DNA of 64,000 nt from Chloroflexi bacterium HGW-Chloroflexi-10 (GTDB lineage: Bacteria > Chloroflexota > Anaerolineae > Anaerolineales > Anaerolineaceae). The notes beneath the pieces are model-generated. The model was not told the origin of the DNA and made no database searches. It saw only the letters and a list, made by a program, of their open reading frames with translations. This document shows positions 9,751-17,878 of this stretch, in pieces; positions within the stretch are counted from its first letter, which is position 1; every line of letters begins with the position of its first letter. Made by a program: the position numbers and the translations under genes. The stretch lies in the NCBI GenBank assembly GCA_002840755.1, contig PHBZ01000008.1, forward strand, positions 1 through 64,000, read 5' to 3'.

Positions 9751-10878
9751 ATGTTATTAAACCAAGATCCTATGAAACATAGTGATCCGATGGCTTTTTT
9801 GCTTACGGATTATCAACACTGGGTGCATTTATACAAATTACAATCAAAAACTATTCAGCGTTTTCTGGATATTCAAGCGAGAAATTTAAGTCAATATTTG
9901 ATAAAACCCTTACATCAATTCCGTTTTAATTTACCGGACCAGGTCATTTGTGGTGAGGGGATTGAAATCAATTCCCATAAAGCGCAAATTGTTCCTGCAG
10001 AATTACGAGAACAAACAATCGGCGGTTTGTTTGAACGCCTTAATAAAAACACAATCAATGTTACATTACGTGAAACTTTAAATGAGTTGGAAGCCTCCAT
10101 AAACCCGGCTGTAGCTACCAGTGCGGGATTAATCCGTTTCACTACTGCCATGTACCTGGTTTATAACCAGTTGCCGGAAGGTCGTACGGTCCATTACCAT
10201 ACGGCAGAAGATGAAGAAATCCCATCTATTCCGAATGAAGATCCTTCACAGCATGGTTCAGCGATCACCGAAGCCACGGATGCCATAGTGGAAGAAGAAC
10301 AGCAAAGCAGCGCTGAAACGGTTGGAGAGTTACAAGTACCGTACGTTCCAGCTGCGCGCCGGTTTTATTTGCCTCAATGGGTTGCTTTTGATGCGGAAGA
10401 TCGTTTATTGGTAAGTTCACTCGAGGAAGGCGAAACTTATATCCATTCCATGCAGGAATTCTTACATACGCTCCATCTTGCAGTATCTTTAGGCTCCTAT
10501 ATGCTTGCAGATGAACAATATCAAAGAAAGCGCTATGGAATTTTAGGCCAACTTGTTAATCAGGGCCGTGCAATGGCGCGCTTTGAGACAAAACAAATTA
10601 TATCCACCATACAAAAACGTGCGCTGGATAACACGCTCAATCGTGGACTCAGTTTGAGTTTGCCCTATTTTGATGATCAAACCCTGGTCATCAAAACTTA
10701 CGAATTTCAGGTGATACCTGCAGGCCGGATCATGTTTGTTCCAGCGTTTGTTGTGCGTGCCTCACGCCATGAACAGGCAAAAGTTGCCCAGGATACACGC
10801 CTGAGTCCTTCAACCAGAAATCATTTATTAATTTTGCTCGAATTGCTTGAAAACGCATTTTCGGATATGAGCGCCTAA
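9751..10878 (+). CDS. Conserved-looking protein of unknown function, 375 aa
   Basis: I do not recognise a family. The protein has no signal peptide and no transmembrane segment. The N-terminal half (1-150) is helix-rich and contains a short hydrophobic stretch near 125-140 (SAGLIRFTTAMYLVYNQL). The middle (about 158-200) is acidic and Gln/Ser rich, likely a linker. The C-terminal part (205-375) is regular, with blocks such as FYLPQWVAFD and MFVPAFVVRASRHE. An AAGGA site lies 10 bases upstream of the ATG. It sits between the Usp-like protein and the KimA-like permease on the same strand, so it probably belongs to the cation-transport operon, perhaps as a cytoplasmic accessory factor. Confidence 0.75.
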   Translation: MLLNQDPMKHSDPMAFLLTDYQHWVHLYKLQSKTIQRFLDIQARNLSQYLIKPLHQFRFNLPDQVICGEGIEINSHKAQIVPAELREQTIGGLFERLNKNTINVTLRETLNELEASINPAVATSAGLIRFTTAMYLVYNQLPEGRTVHYHTAEDEEIPSIPNEDPSQHGSAITEATDAIVEEEQQSSAETVGELQVPYVPAARRFYLPQWVAFDAEDRLLVSSLEEGETYIHSMQEFLHTLHLAVSLGSYMLADEQYQRKRYGILGQLVNQGRAMARFETKQIISTIQKRALDNTLNRGLSLSLPYFDDQTLVIKTYEFQVIPAGRIMFVPAFVVRASRHEQAKVAQDTRLSPSTRNHLLILLELLENAFSDMSA

Positions 10879-10896
10879 ATCCTTAATTTTAGGCGC
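10871..10896 (+). promoter_or_regulatory. Hairpin spanning the stop codon of the preceding gene
   Basis: A perfect 9-bp stem GCGCCTAAA / TTTAGGCGC has an 8-base loop. The stop codon of the 375-residue gene lies inside its left arm, and the permease ribosome site AAAGGA follows a few bases later. There is no T-run, so it is more likely a translation-coupling or mRNA-processing element than a terminator. Confidence 0.55.
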
Positions 10897-10912
10897 ATCA
10901 AAGGAAACCAAC

Positions 10913-12724
10913 ATGATTTTTTCAATATTATTATTAGCAGCTTTCGCCTATTTATCTTTTCGTGGTGCTCCCAAAGAAAAAGAAGAAGATAAACATATCC
11001 ATGGAGCTGGGCAAATTGGCATTTTGGCTGCGATCGCATTGTTTGGCGTTGATTATTTTACTTCTTTTTATTATGCTACCGGTGAATTGATGAGCGCATT
11101 GCACCCATATGGCTTACAACAATACAGTTATATAGCTGTGGGTGTGATTGCATTGGCAAATATTGCATTCGGTGGGTTATATATGTATTCCTTGGGAATT
11201 TTTAACGAAGGTGGTGGTTCATATACTGCATCCATGCGCTATTTATGGCCAGGATTAAGCCTGGTAGTGGCAGTAACCCTTTTACAGGATTATGTTCTCA
11301 CCATTGTCGTATCTTCCCTTTCCGGTAGTGACCAGCTTTTATCAATTCTGAATGCCTATGATGCAGATTGGATCTGGCATTTTCTGATCGGCGCAGTACT
11401 CGCCAGCATTACCTGGTACCTTACAATTCGTGGCAGAGGTGAATCAGCCCAAGTCGTTTTTGGTTTATTGGGTATTTTCTTGCTGATGACAATCACCATG
11501 GTCATTGGGTTGATCATCGCTCACCTTCAAGGTGTTCCTCCGATTGTTGCTGATGACCCCATTAAACAGGCAACCTTTGGTCAGGCATTGCTCCATCTGC
11601 TGACAGCTTCCATGAAAGGCATGGTTGCTTTAACCGGTTTAGAAGCAATGTCTAACGGTATTCAGTTCGCAAAAAATGAGGATGCCGGCCTGGTAAAATG
11701 GGGCAAAAAACAGCTTCCCCGCCTGGCAGGATTATGGAAGTTTTACAGTGGCAAATCGGGTATAGGTCGTATTGTTCAGACCTCTTTCCTTTTTTACGGT
11801 GGAATTACAACGCTATTACTCACCGTGTTTTCACTCCGCTTCAATGTATTTGACGGTACTTTTGGCCGCACTCTGGTTGGCAATCTGGCCTATATAGGCT
11901 TTGAGCAAGTTCCGGGTGGCATCATTCTTTTTTGGGCTTACCAAATCCTTGGCGTAGCATTACTGGCAGCAGCCTCCATGACAGCTTTTCAGGATTTGCA
12001 ATCCACTGAATGGCGCGATGTAGCTATTGGTGAACTTCCCGAGATCATCGTGTATCGCAACGAACAGGGAACATTTACCCGTTCGGTTACAGCAGGCCTG
12101 ATTGTTACAGTCCTCATTCAATTATTAGTTAGGGGAAATACTTCTTACGCAATCCCATTCTATGGCGTTGGTGTCTTCATGCCTATTGCAGTCATGAGTT
12201 TTGCGATCCGGCGACACATACAAACTCATTCAACTGGAAACAAACGCAGATGGGGTGTGTTTGCCTCAACAATTGTCGCTTTTCTAGCTGTTGCAGTTTT
12301 TGTAGGGCAGATCGTTGGCAAATGGGAAGAAGGTGGCTGGGTAGTACTAATCTCTTTCACAATCCTGGTCTTAGCAGCCCATATGCTCTTACTTTCACCA
12401 GCCGGGTATCGCGATCATGACCAAATTCGAAGAATTGTGTATGAAAAAGCAAAAGTTAAAGGTTCATTGGCTACCATCGTAGAATGGCAATCACTGCGCA
12501 TGCAGGAATATAGGTATACCTTCATTCAACGAATTGCATATCAAGTCACACGATTTTGGGGAATTTTTGGAATTCGGCGTCCATTACGCTACGAACCAAT
12601 ACCTGAAATTGCCGGTGAATATGATGAGGCATTACACATCGATCACCCGCTGGATCACGAAACCAGCTTGGATCATTCAAGCGCTTCTGAAGATGCCGTG
12701 AGTAATATTCAAAAGATAGACTAA
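10913..12724 (+). CDS. APC-superfamily permease, KimA-like (probable K+ importer)
   Basis: This is a polytopic membrane protein of 603 residues with about 12 transmembrane helices. Several blocks match the KimA family of the APC/KUP superfamily: EGGGSYTAS, LLQDYVLTIVVSSLSGSD, ALTGLEAMSNGI and YGVGVFMPI, in that order and at comparable spacing. KimA is a high-affinity K+ importer. This protein lacks the long soluble C-terminal domain of B. subtilis KimA and ends with about 90 polar residues. It lies among Kdp genes, a cation ATPase and TrkA proteins, which supports K+ transport. An amino-acid permease of the same superfamily is the alternative. The AAAGGA ribosome site is 8 bases from the ATG. 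Confidence 0.75.
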   Translation: MIFSILLLAAFAYLSFRGAPKEKEEDKHIHGAGQIGILAAIALFGVDYFTSFYYATGELMSALHPYGLQQYSYIAVGVIALANIAFGGLYMYSLGIFNEGGGSYTASMRYLWPGLSLVVAVTLLQDYVLTIVVSSLSGSDQLLSILNAYDADWIWHFLIGAVLASITWYLTIRGRGESAQVVFGLLGIFLLMTITMVIGLIIAHLQGVPPIVADDPIKQATFGQALLHLLTASMKGMVALTGLEAMSNGIQFAKNEDAGLVKWGKKQLPRLAGLWKFYSGKSGIGRIVQTSFLFYGGITTLLLTVFSLRFNVFDGTFGRTLVGNLAYIGFEQVPGGIILFWAYQILGVALLAAASMTAFQDLQSTEWRDVAIGELPEIIVYRNEQGTFTRSVTAGLIVTVLIQLLVRGNTSYAIPFYGVGVFMPIAVMSFAIRRHIQTHSTGNKRRWGVFASTIVAFLAVAVFVGQIVGKWEEGGWVVLISFTILVLAAHMLLLSPAGYRDHDQIRRIVYEKAKVKGSLATIVEWQSLRMQEYRYTFIQRIAYQVTRFWGIFGIRRPLRYEPIPEIAGEYDEALHIDHPLDHETSLDHSSASEDAVSNIQKID

Positions 12725-12736
12725 CCCTGGTATTCA

Positions 12737-12774
12737 GGAATGTTGGATGCTTATCTCCAACATTCCCTTATTTT
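12737..12774 (+). terminator. Rho-independent terminator after the KimA-like permease
   Basis: A perfect 11-bp stem GGAATGTTGGA / TCCAACATTCC has an 8-base loop and is followed by CTTATTTT. It lies 12 bases after the permease stop, before the P-type ATPase gene. Confidence 0.75.
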
Positions 12775-12801
12775 CAAAAACCGTACTGGAAAATATTTTC
12801 A

Positions 12802-15693
12802 ATGTTTTTAAACACAATTCATTCATTAAGTGTAGAGGATGTTTACAATGAATTAGATACATCGCCAGGTGGACTTTCATCTGGCGATGTATTAACCCGC
12901 CAGGTTTTATACGGAAAGAACCAGTTACACACAAGCCAGTCACCATCCAACCTGCGTAAATTTCTAATACAAGTGACCCATCCTTTCGCAATATTACTAT
13001 GGATAGCCAGCCTTTTAGCCTTTTTAAGTCTTGATTGGGCTTTGGGTTGTATTATGTGTGTTCTGGTTCTTGTCAATGCGTGGTTCTCATACCAAAGGGA
13101 ATATCGTGCAGAACAGGCAATGTCTGAATTACAGGAAATTATTCCAAATTACGCCAGAGTGATTCGTGATAATGCGGAAAGTTATATCAATTCCAAAGAA
13201 ATTGTACCGGGAGATGTATTGATTTTGGCGGAAGGCGATCAGATTCCGGCGGATGCCCGGATAATTGAATCATTTGGATTACGCACCAGCAATGCAATTT
13301 TGTTAGGCGAGTCAATCCCTGCAAGAAAAACCGCGGATGCTTCACTGGCAGAAGAACTGAGTGAATTGGAACGACCCAACCTGGTATTCGCCGGCACCTC
13401 CGTTGTTTCTGGCACTGGGCGGGCAATTGTTTTCGCTACAGGCATGTTAACCCAATTTGGAAAAGTTGCTCATCTTACCCAAACTGTCACTGATACACCT
13501 AGTTCTTTACAGAAAGAATTAAATCAGTTTACCCGTCTGATGCTGCTTATTGCTTTATTTTTAGGCGCAATTATATTCTTTATAGGCATCTTTGAAATTG
13601 GTTTTCAACTATCACAAGCCTTTCTTTTATTTCTTGGAGTAATTGTTGCACTCGTTCCTGAAGGGCTTTCTGCTAATGTTACGCTTTCATTGGCATTAGC
13701 CGGCCAACGCCTGGCGAGGCAGGGTGTATTAGTTAAAAAACTTTCAGTAATTGATTCCCTGGCAACTTTATCTGTTATTTGCACAGATAAAAGTGGTACG
13801 CTCACGCAAAACGAAATGACGGTTCGAGAGATTTGGGTTGCAGGAAAAAAAATTAAGGTCTCCGGAATTGGATATTCTCCAATTGGTGAATATAGGCCAA
13901 CATCTGAACTTGCTAATATTCAACCGGAATTGCGTTTATTACTCACCTCCGCAATGTTGTGCAACAATTCCAAACTGTGTGCTCCCACTCCAACACGCCC
14001 GGATTGGAATTTTCTGGGCGATCAAACAGAAGTGGCTTTACGTGTTGCTGCATTAAAAGGTAAAGTGGATGAGATCGGCATATTAACAAAGTTTCCACGC
14101 ATACATGAATTGCCTTTCGACGCCCGCAGAAAAAGAATGACAACCATACACCGCATGGAATCGAATCATCAAATCAATAAACCCGGTGATCCGTTTGTCC
14201 TGTCAAAAGACCATACCCAGATTGCTTTTGTGAAGGGCGCCCCAAAAGAGATTTTGTCGCTATGCACAAAAATTTATATCGATGGCAAAATTTGCAATCT
14301 GGATTTAAACCTGAGGCAACAAATTCTCGCGGCACAGGATACGTATGCCCATCAGGCCTTAAGAATATTAGCGTTTGGATATCGCACTCTACCAGTTCAC
14401 CGCGGTCAATTCCTGACTGAAACAATAGAACAGGATCTTGTTTTTCTGGGTTTAATGGCCATGCAAGACCCTCCTCGTCCGCAAGTGGAAGAAGCCATCC
14501 GTGCGTGTAAACAGGCTGGTATTCGCATCATAATACTAACCGGTGATTACGGTCTTACCGCCGAAGCATTGGCACGAAAAGTAGGTATTTTGGGCAAGGG
14601 CACACCGCAAATCATAACCGGTGCAGAATTGGAAACACTTTCAGAAGACCAATTACAGAGAATCCTTCCAAAGGAGGTTATTTTTGCACGGATGGCGCCG
14701 GAGCATAAAATGAGACTGGTGGACGCCTTCCAAAAACTGGGTGAAATCGTTGCCGTTACGGGGGATGGGGTAAATGATGCGCCGGCGTTACGTAAGGCGA
14801 ACATTGGAATAGCAATGGGTAAATCCGGAACAAGTGTGGCCCGGGAAGCGGCTGATATTATCCTCACGGATGATAACTTTGCTCATTTAATCAATGCTAT
14901 TGAGGAAGGTCGTACTGTATATAATAATATTCGTAAGTTCATTACTTACATCTTCTCGAGTAATGTTCCCGAAGTATTGCCTTATCTAATCACAGCATTG
15001 TTCAATTTACCGCTAGCATTATCCATAAAACAGGTACTTGCAATTGATTTACTAACCGATATGCTCCCCGGTATGGCATTAGGCGCCGAAAAACCTGAAC
15101 CCAATATGTTAAATTTCCCTCCCAGAAACGCAAAACAGCACTTGATTGACAAGAGTCTGATTCGCCGGTCTTTCTTTTGGCTTGGTCTAATTGAAACCGG
15201 GCTTGCTTATACCGGTGTTTTTTTAGTTTACCAATTGTTCAACCCTGAATTCATCGGATTCATTGAGAAAATTCCGTTATTGCGATCATTTATTTCTCAA
15301 GTTTCACTTGATCCAAATGATTTACAGAATCTGGCTATGACCGTATTTTTTACCGGGGTCGTAATGGCACAAATAGGAAATTTATTTTCATGCAGAGCCG
15401 AATACCAGACCGGGCGTACCATTGGCTGGTTTCGTAACCCCATTTTAGTTGCTGCGTGCATTGGCGTGGCCATCATTTTGTTGAGTCTTATTTACCTGCA
15501 GCCTTTGGCAAAAATATTCAATCATGTACCAATCCCGCCTATCGTTTGGGTATGGTTGGTATTTTACCCAATCATTTTATATGGTTTGGAAAAAATCCGT
15601 AAAAATATCTTTCGTACAAAAAACAGAATGGTAATTTCAGAGAAAGCAATCTACGTTTCATCGAAAGCTAAAGAAATAAAGGAGTACCTATGA
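12802..15693 (+). CDS. P-type cation ATPase with Na+/K+-ATPase-like ion-site residues
   Basis: This is a P2-type pump of 963 residues with a cation-ATPase N-terminus. The phosphorylated Asp329 lies in CTDKSGTLTQNEMT, and the hinge is VTGDGVNDAPAL. The membrane helices that bind the ion read like the animal Na+/K+ pump and not like SERCA: PEGL with Glu287 in M4, SSNVPEVLPYL with Glu724 in M5, and IDLLTDM with Asp749 and Asp753 in M6. SERCA has a Gly in place of the Pro of the M5 motif. No beta-subunit gene is visible. The gene overlaps the first TrkA gene by 4 bases. Likely transported ions are Na+ or K+; Ca2+ cannot be excluded from sequence alone. Confidence 0.88.
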   Translation: MFLNTIHSLSVEDVYNELDTSPGGLSSGDVLTRQVLYGKNQLHTSQSPSNLRKFLIQVTHPFAILLWIASLLAFLSLDWALGCIMCVLVLVNAWFSYQREYRAEQAMSELQEIIPNYARVIRDNAESYINSKEIVPGDVLILAEGDQIPADARIIESFGLRTSNAILLGESIPARKTADASLAEELSELERPNLVFAGTSVVSGTGRAIVFATGMLTQFGKVAHLTQTVTDTPSSLQKELNQFTRLMLLIALFLGAIIFFIGIFEIGFQLSQAFLLFLGVIVALVPEGLSANVTLSLALAGQRLARQGVLVKKLSVIDSLATLSVICTDKSGTLTQNEMTVREIWVAGKKIKVSGIGYSPIGEYRPTSELANIQPELRLLLTSAMLCNNSKLCAPTPTRPDWNFLGDQTEVALRVAALKGKVDEIGILTKFPRIHELPFDARRKRMTTIHRMESNHQINKPGDPFVLSKDHTQIAFVKGAPKEILSLCTKIYIDGKICNLDLNLRQQILAAQDTYAHQALRILAFGYRTLPVHRGQFLTETIEQDLVFLGLMAMQDPPRPQVEEAIRACKQAGIRIIILTGDYGLTAEALARKVGILGKGTPQIITGAELETLSEDQLQRILPKEVIFARMAPEHKMRLVDAFQKLGEIVAVTGDGVNDAPALRKANIGIAMGKSGTSVAREAADIILTDDNFAHLINAIEEGRTVYNNIRKFITYIFSSNVPEVLPYLITALFNLPLALSIKQVLAIDLLTDMLPGMALGAEKPEPNMLNFPPRNAKQHLIDKSLIRRSFFWLGLIETGLAYTGVFLVYQLFNPEFIGFIEKIPLLRSFISQVSLDPNDLQNLAMTVFFTGVVMAQIGNLFSCRAEYQTGRTIGWFRNPILVAACIGVAIILLSLIYLQPLAKIFNHVPIPPIVWVWLVFYPIILYGLEKIRKNIFRTKNRMVISEKAIYVSSKAKEIKEYL

Positions 15694-16349
15694 AAGTAAT
15701 AATTATGGGCTATGGCAGGGTAGGTGAACAAGTTGCTATACTATTAATAGAAGAGGGGCATCAAATTACCGTAATTGATAACAACCATAGTGCTAATAGC
15801 CGTTCAGTAATGCAAAATAAAATCCGAATGGTAAAAGGTGTCGGCTTCGATCGAGATGTATTAATTCAGGCAGGCATAGAAGAAGCAGATGCATTTGCAG
15901 CAACCAGCTCATCGGATAATTCAAACATTATTGCGGCTCGGGTTGCTCGTAATATTTTTCATGTTCCTAAAGTTGTTGCGCGCCTTTTCGATCCCCGGCG
16001 GGCTGAAATCTATCAAAGGCTTGGGTTGACTACAATCTCATCCACAACATTAGGCGCTGAACGAATACGAGAATTGCTTATCCACACAAATGAAGATCCT
16101 GTAATGACATTTGGCAGAGGAGAAGTTTGTATCTTTACTATTGAAACACCTTCGCACTTGATTGGCCACAAGGTTAAGGATTTAACCGTTCCTGGTGAAA
16201 TTCACCTGAACAGTATTACACGTAAAGACCAGGCTTTCATTCCACTAAGTGGGACGGAGTTTAAAGCAGGAGATTCGTTACATCTAACCGTGTTGGCTTC
16301 GGCAATTGAGCGCATGAAAATGCTCTTGGGCTATGGGGAAGGAGAATAA
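15690..16349 (+). CDS. TrkA/KtrA-type RCK potassium-uptake regulator 1
   Basis: This is a soluble RCK protein of 219 residues. It has a TrkA_N Rossmann fold with MGYGRVGEQVA near the start and the acidic residue in VIDNN at the end of strand 2, followed by a TrkA_C domain (about 135-215). Such proteins bind NAD(H) or ATP/ADP and gate K+ channels of the Trk/Ktr type. The ATG overlaps the ATPase stop by 4 bases and a second RCK gene follows after 2 bases, so all three are one transcript. No TrkH/KtrB channel gene lies nearby. Confidence 0.9.
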   Translation: MKVIIMGYGRVGEQVAILLIEEGHQITVIDNNHSANSRSVMQNKIRMVKGVGFDRDVLIQAGIEEADAFAATSSSDNSNIIAARVARNIFHVPKVVARLFDPRRAEIYQRLGLTTISSTTLGAERIRELLIHTNEDPVMTFGRGEVCIFTIETPSHLIGHKVKDLTVPGEIHLNSITRKDQAFIPLSGTEFKAGDSLHLTVLASAIERMKMLLGYGEGE

Positions 16350-16351
16350 CC

Positions 16352-17056
16352 ATGTACGTTATTATTGTAGGTGGTGGTAAAGCTGGTGCGCATCTCGCTT
16401 ATCAATTATTAAATCAGGGTCACTCGGTCCGGATTATTGAAATTCGTCCGGAAGTCGCGGAGCGCCTTAAGACAGAATTTTCTGCTCACATTGTCATAAC
16501 AGGGGATGGAAGCTCACCTTCCATTCTGGAAGAAGCTGAAATTGAAAAAGCCCAAATTTTAACTGCTGTAACCGGTGAGGATGAGACAAACCTGGTGGTA
16601 ACCACTTTGGGACGCTTCGAGTTTAATGTTCCGCGAACAATTGCGCGGGTGAATAATCCTAAAAACGCCTGGCTATTTAATGCCGATATGGGTGTAGATG
16701 TAGGTATAAATCAAACAGATATATTGGTAAAACTAATTGAAGAAGAAATGTCAGTTAGCGATATGATGACGTTATTAAAGCTTCGCCGAGGCGAGTATTC
16801 CATCGTTGAAGAAAAACTTCCGCTGAATTCCCAAATTATTGGCATGCCACTAAAAACCATCCCTTTACCAAGTACCTGCGTGATTGCAGCAGTAATACGA
16901 AATGGTGAAGTATTGATACCTAGGGGTGATATGATTTTTTATGGCGGTGATGAAATATTAGCAATTGTGAATGATCATTCGAAAGTCCAACTACAGAACT
17001 TATTTTCTGCACAACAAGAGTTGCAGCCAATAACTCCAAAGCCCACAGCGGGTTGA
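16352..17056 (+). CDS. TrkA/KtrA-type RCK potassium-uptake regulator 2
   Basis: This is a second RCK protein, 234 residues, with IIVGGGKAGAHLA at the start, an acidic residue in RIIEIRPE, and a TrkA_C domain near 140-220. It is clearly related to but distinct from the gene just upstream. Two adjacent single-domain RCK genes correspond to the two halves of the double-RCK TrkA of E. coli and may form a hetero-oligomer. A GGAGAATAACC ribosome site overlaps the previous stop. Confidence 0.9.
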   Translation: MYVIIVGGGKAGAHLAYQLLNQGHSVRIIEIRPEVAERLKTEFSAHIVITGDGSSPSILEEAEIEKAQILTAVTGEDETNLVVTTLGRFEFNVPRTIARVNNPKNAWLFNADMGVDVGINQTDILVKLIEEEMSVSDMMTLLKLRRGEYSIVEEKLPLNSQIIGMPLKTIPLPSTCVIAAVIRNGEVLIPRGDMIFYGGDEILAIVNDHSKVQLQNLFSAQQELQPITPKPTAG

Positions 17057-17119
17057 GCGCTGAAAACACCCGCTCCAAAATTCATTATCTATCTTTCATT
17101 TTTGTTAGGCCGATAGGTC

Positions 17120-17147
17120 TATACTGCGCTATATAATTTACAGTATA
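17120..17147 (+). promoter_or_regulatory. Inverted repeat flanking a -10 box
   Basis: Seven-base arms TATACTG (17120-17126) and CAGTATA (17141-17147) surround TATAAT (17132-17137), a perfect -10 hexamer. No convincing -35 box lies 17 bases upstream. It is placed about 40 bases before the secreted-protein gene, so it may be an operator that covers its promoter. Confidence 0.4.
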
Positions 17148-17188
17148 AACCCTGCATTACAAAGTTTACATTGAAAGAGGTCGGCAAA

Positions 17189-17770
17189 ATGAAAAAAGAA
17201 TTGCGTGTTTTTATATTATTTTTATTCTGTGCCATCACGATCGCTCTGGGAATATCTATTTCATCAATTGTGGAAGCTTCGAATACTGCACCAACTTACA
17301 CCGAACTGTTATCCGAAATTGGCAATCCCCCGGCATCCTACTATTGGCAGATACAATCAGTCCCAACCTACGACACAACAGAAGCCCAGCAGGACTGGCG
17401 GAGTTCTTTTACCCTCTGTCACCCTCCAGGCGCCTTCAATAAATTGGCTCTTGCTAATGGTGCAGCCAACCAACCAACCACAGTTACGCTAAGTTGGGAA
17501 GCCGCCAGCGGAGCCACCTCCTATAAATACTGCTATGACTCTACAAACGACAACTCCTGTAATAACTGGAAATCCAACGGCACCAGCACCACTAAAACGA
17601 TCAGTGGGTTAAGCATAGAAACTACCTACTACTGGCATGTAAAAGCAATGAACGACGCCGATGGCACCTATACCTACGCAAACGGCAATTCCACAGCATT
17701 TTGGAGCTTTACCACTGAAGCGCAGCACTACGATGTATATCTGCCAATCATTCTTAAAAGTGCTCAATAA
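17189..17770 (+). CDS. Small secreted protein with one fibronectin-III-like module
   Basis: A protein of 193 residues with an N-terminal signal peptide (charged MKKELR then about 20 hydrophobic residues). A single fibronectin-III-like module spans about 75-178, with the signature YKYCYDSTNDNSCNNW, TTYYWHVKA and FWSFTT. The two cysteines probably form a disulphide. The last residues are YLPIILKSAQ. The ATG at 17189 has AGAGG 8 bases upstream and is preferred over the upstream TTG at 17171. The same module occurs six times in the 1182-residue protein at 45925-49473. Function unknown; an adhesive or carbohydrate-binding role is possible. Confidence 0.75.
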   Translation: MKKELRVFILFLFCAITIALGISISSIVEASNTAPTYTELLSEIGNPPASYYWQIQSVPTYDTTEAQQDWRSSFTLCHPPGAFNKLALANGAANQPTTVTLSWEAASGATSYKYCYDSTNDNSCNNWKSNGTSTTKTISGLSIETTYYWHVKAMNDADGTYTYANGNSTAFWSFTTEAQHYDVYLPIILKSAQ

Positions 17771-17816
17771 TCGCTAATTCATTTTTTCCTAAATAACTCC
17801 GCCATACGAGCATTAC

Positions 17817-17853
17817 AAATCAAAACCGGGATATAATATCCCGGTTTTGATTT
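17817..17853. terminator. Bidirectional terminator between convergent genes
   Basis: A perfect 17-bp stem has a 3-base loop (TAA). The left arm begins AAATCAAAACC and the right arm ends GGTTTTGATTT, so both strands end in a T-rich tail. It serves the small secreted-protein gene (+) and the eight-gene operon (-), whose last stop is 26 bases away. Confidence 0.85.
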
Positions 17854-17878
17854 CAATCTTCTGTTTACAGATTCTCTA

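Noticed and set aside
12725-12801. c-di-AMP riboswitch as expected near K+ transport genes
   Set aside because: The gaps before the KimA-like permease and the ATPase are too short and show only terminator hairpins. No ydaO-type structure was seen.
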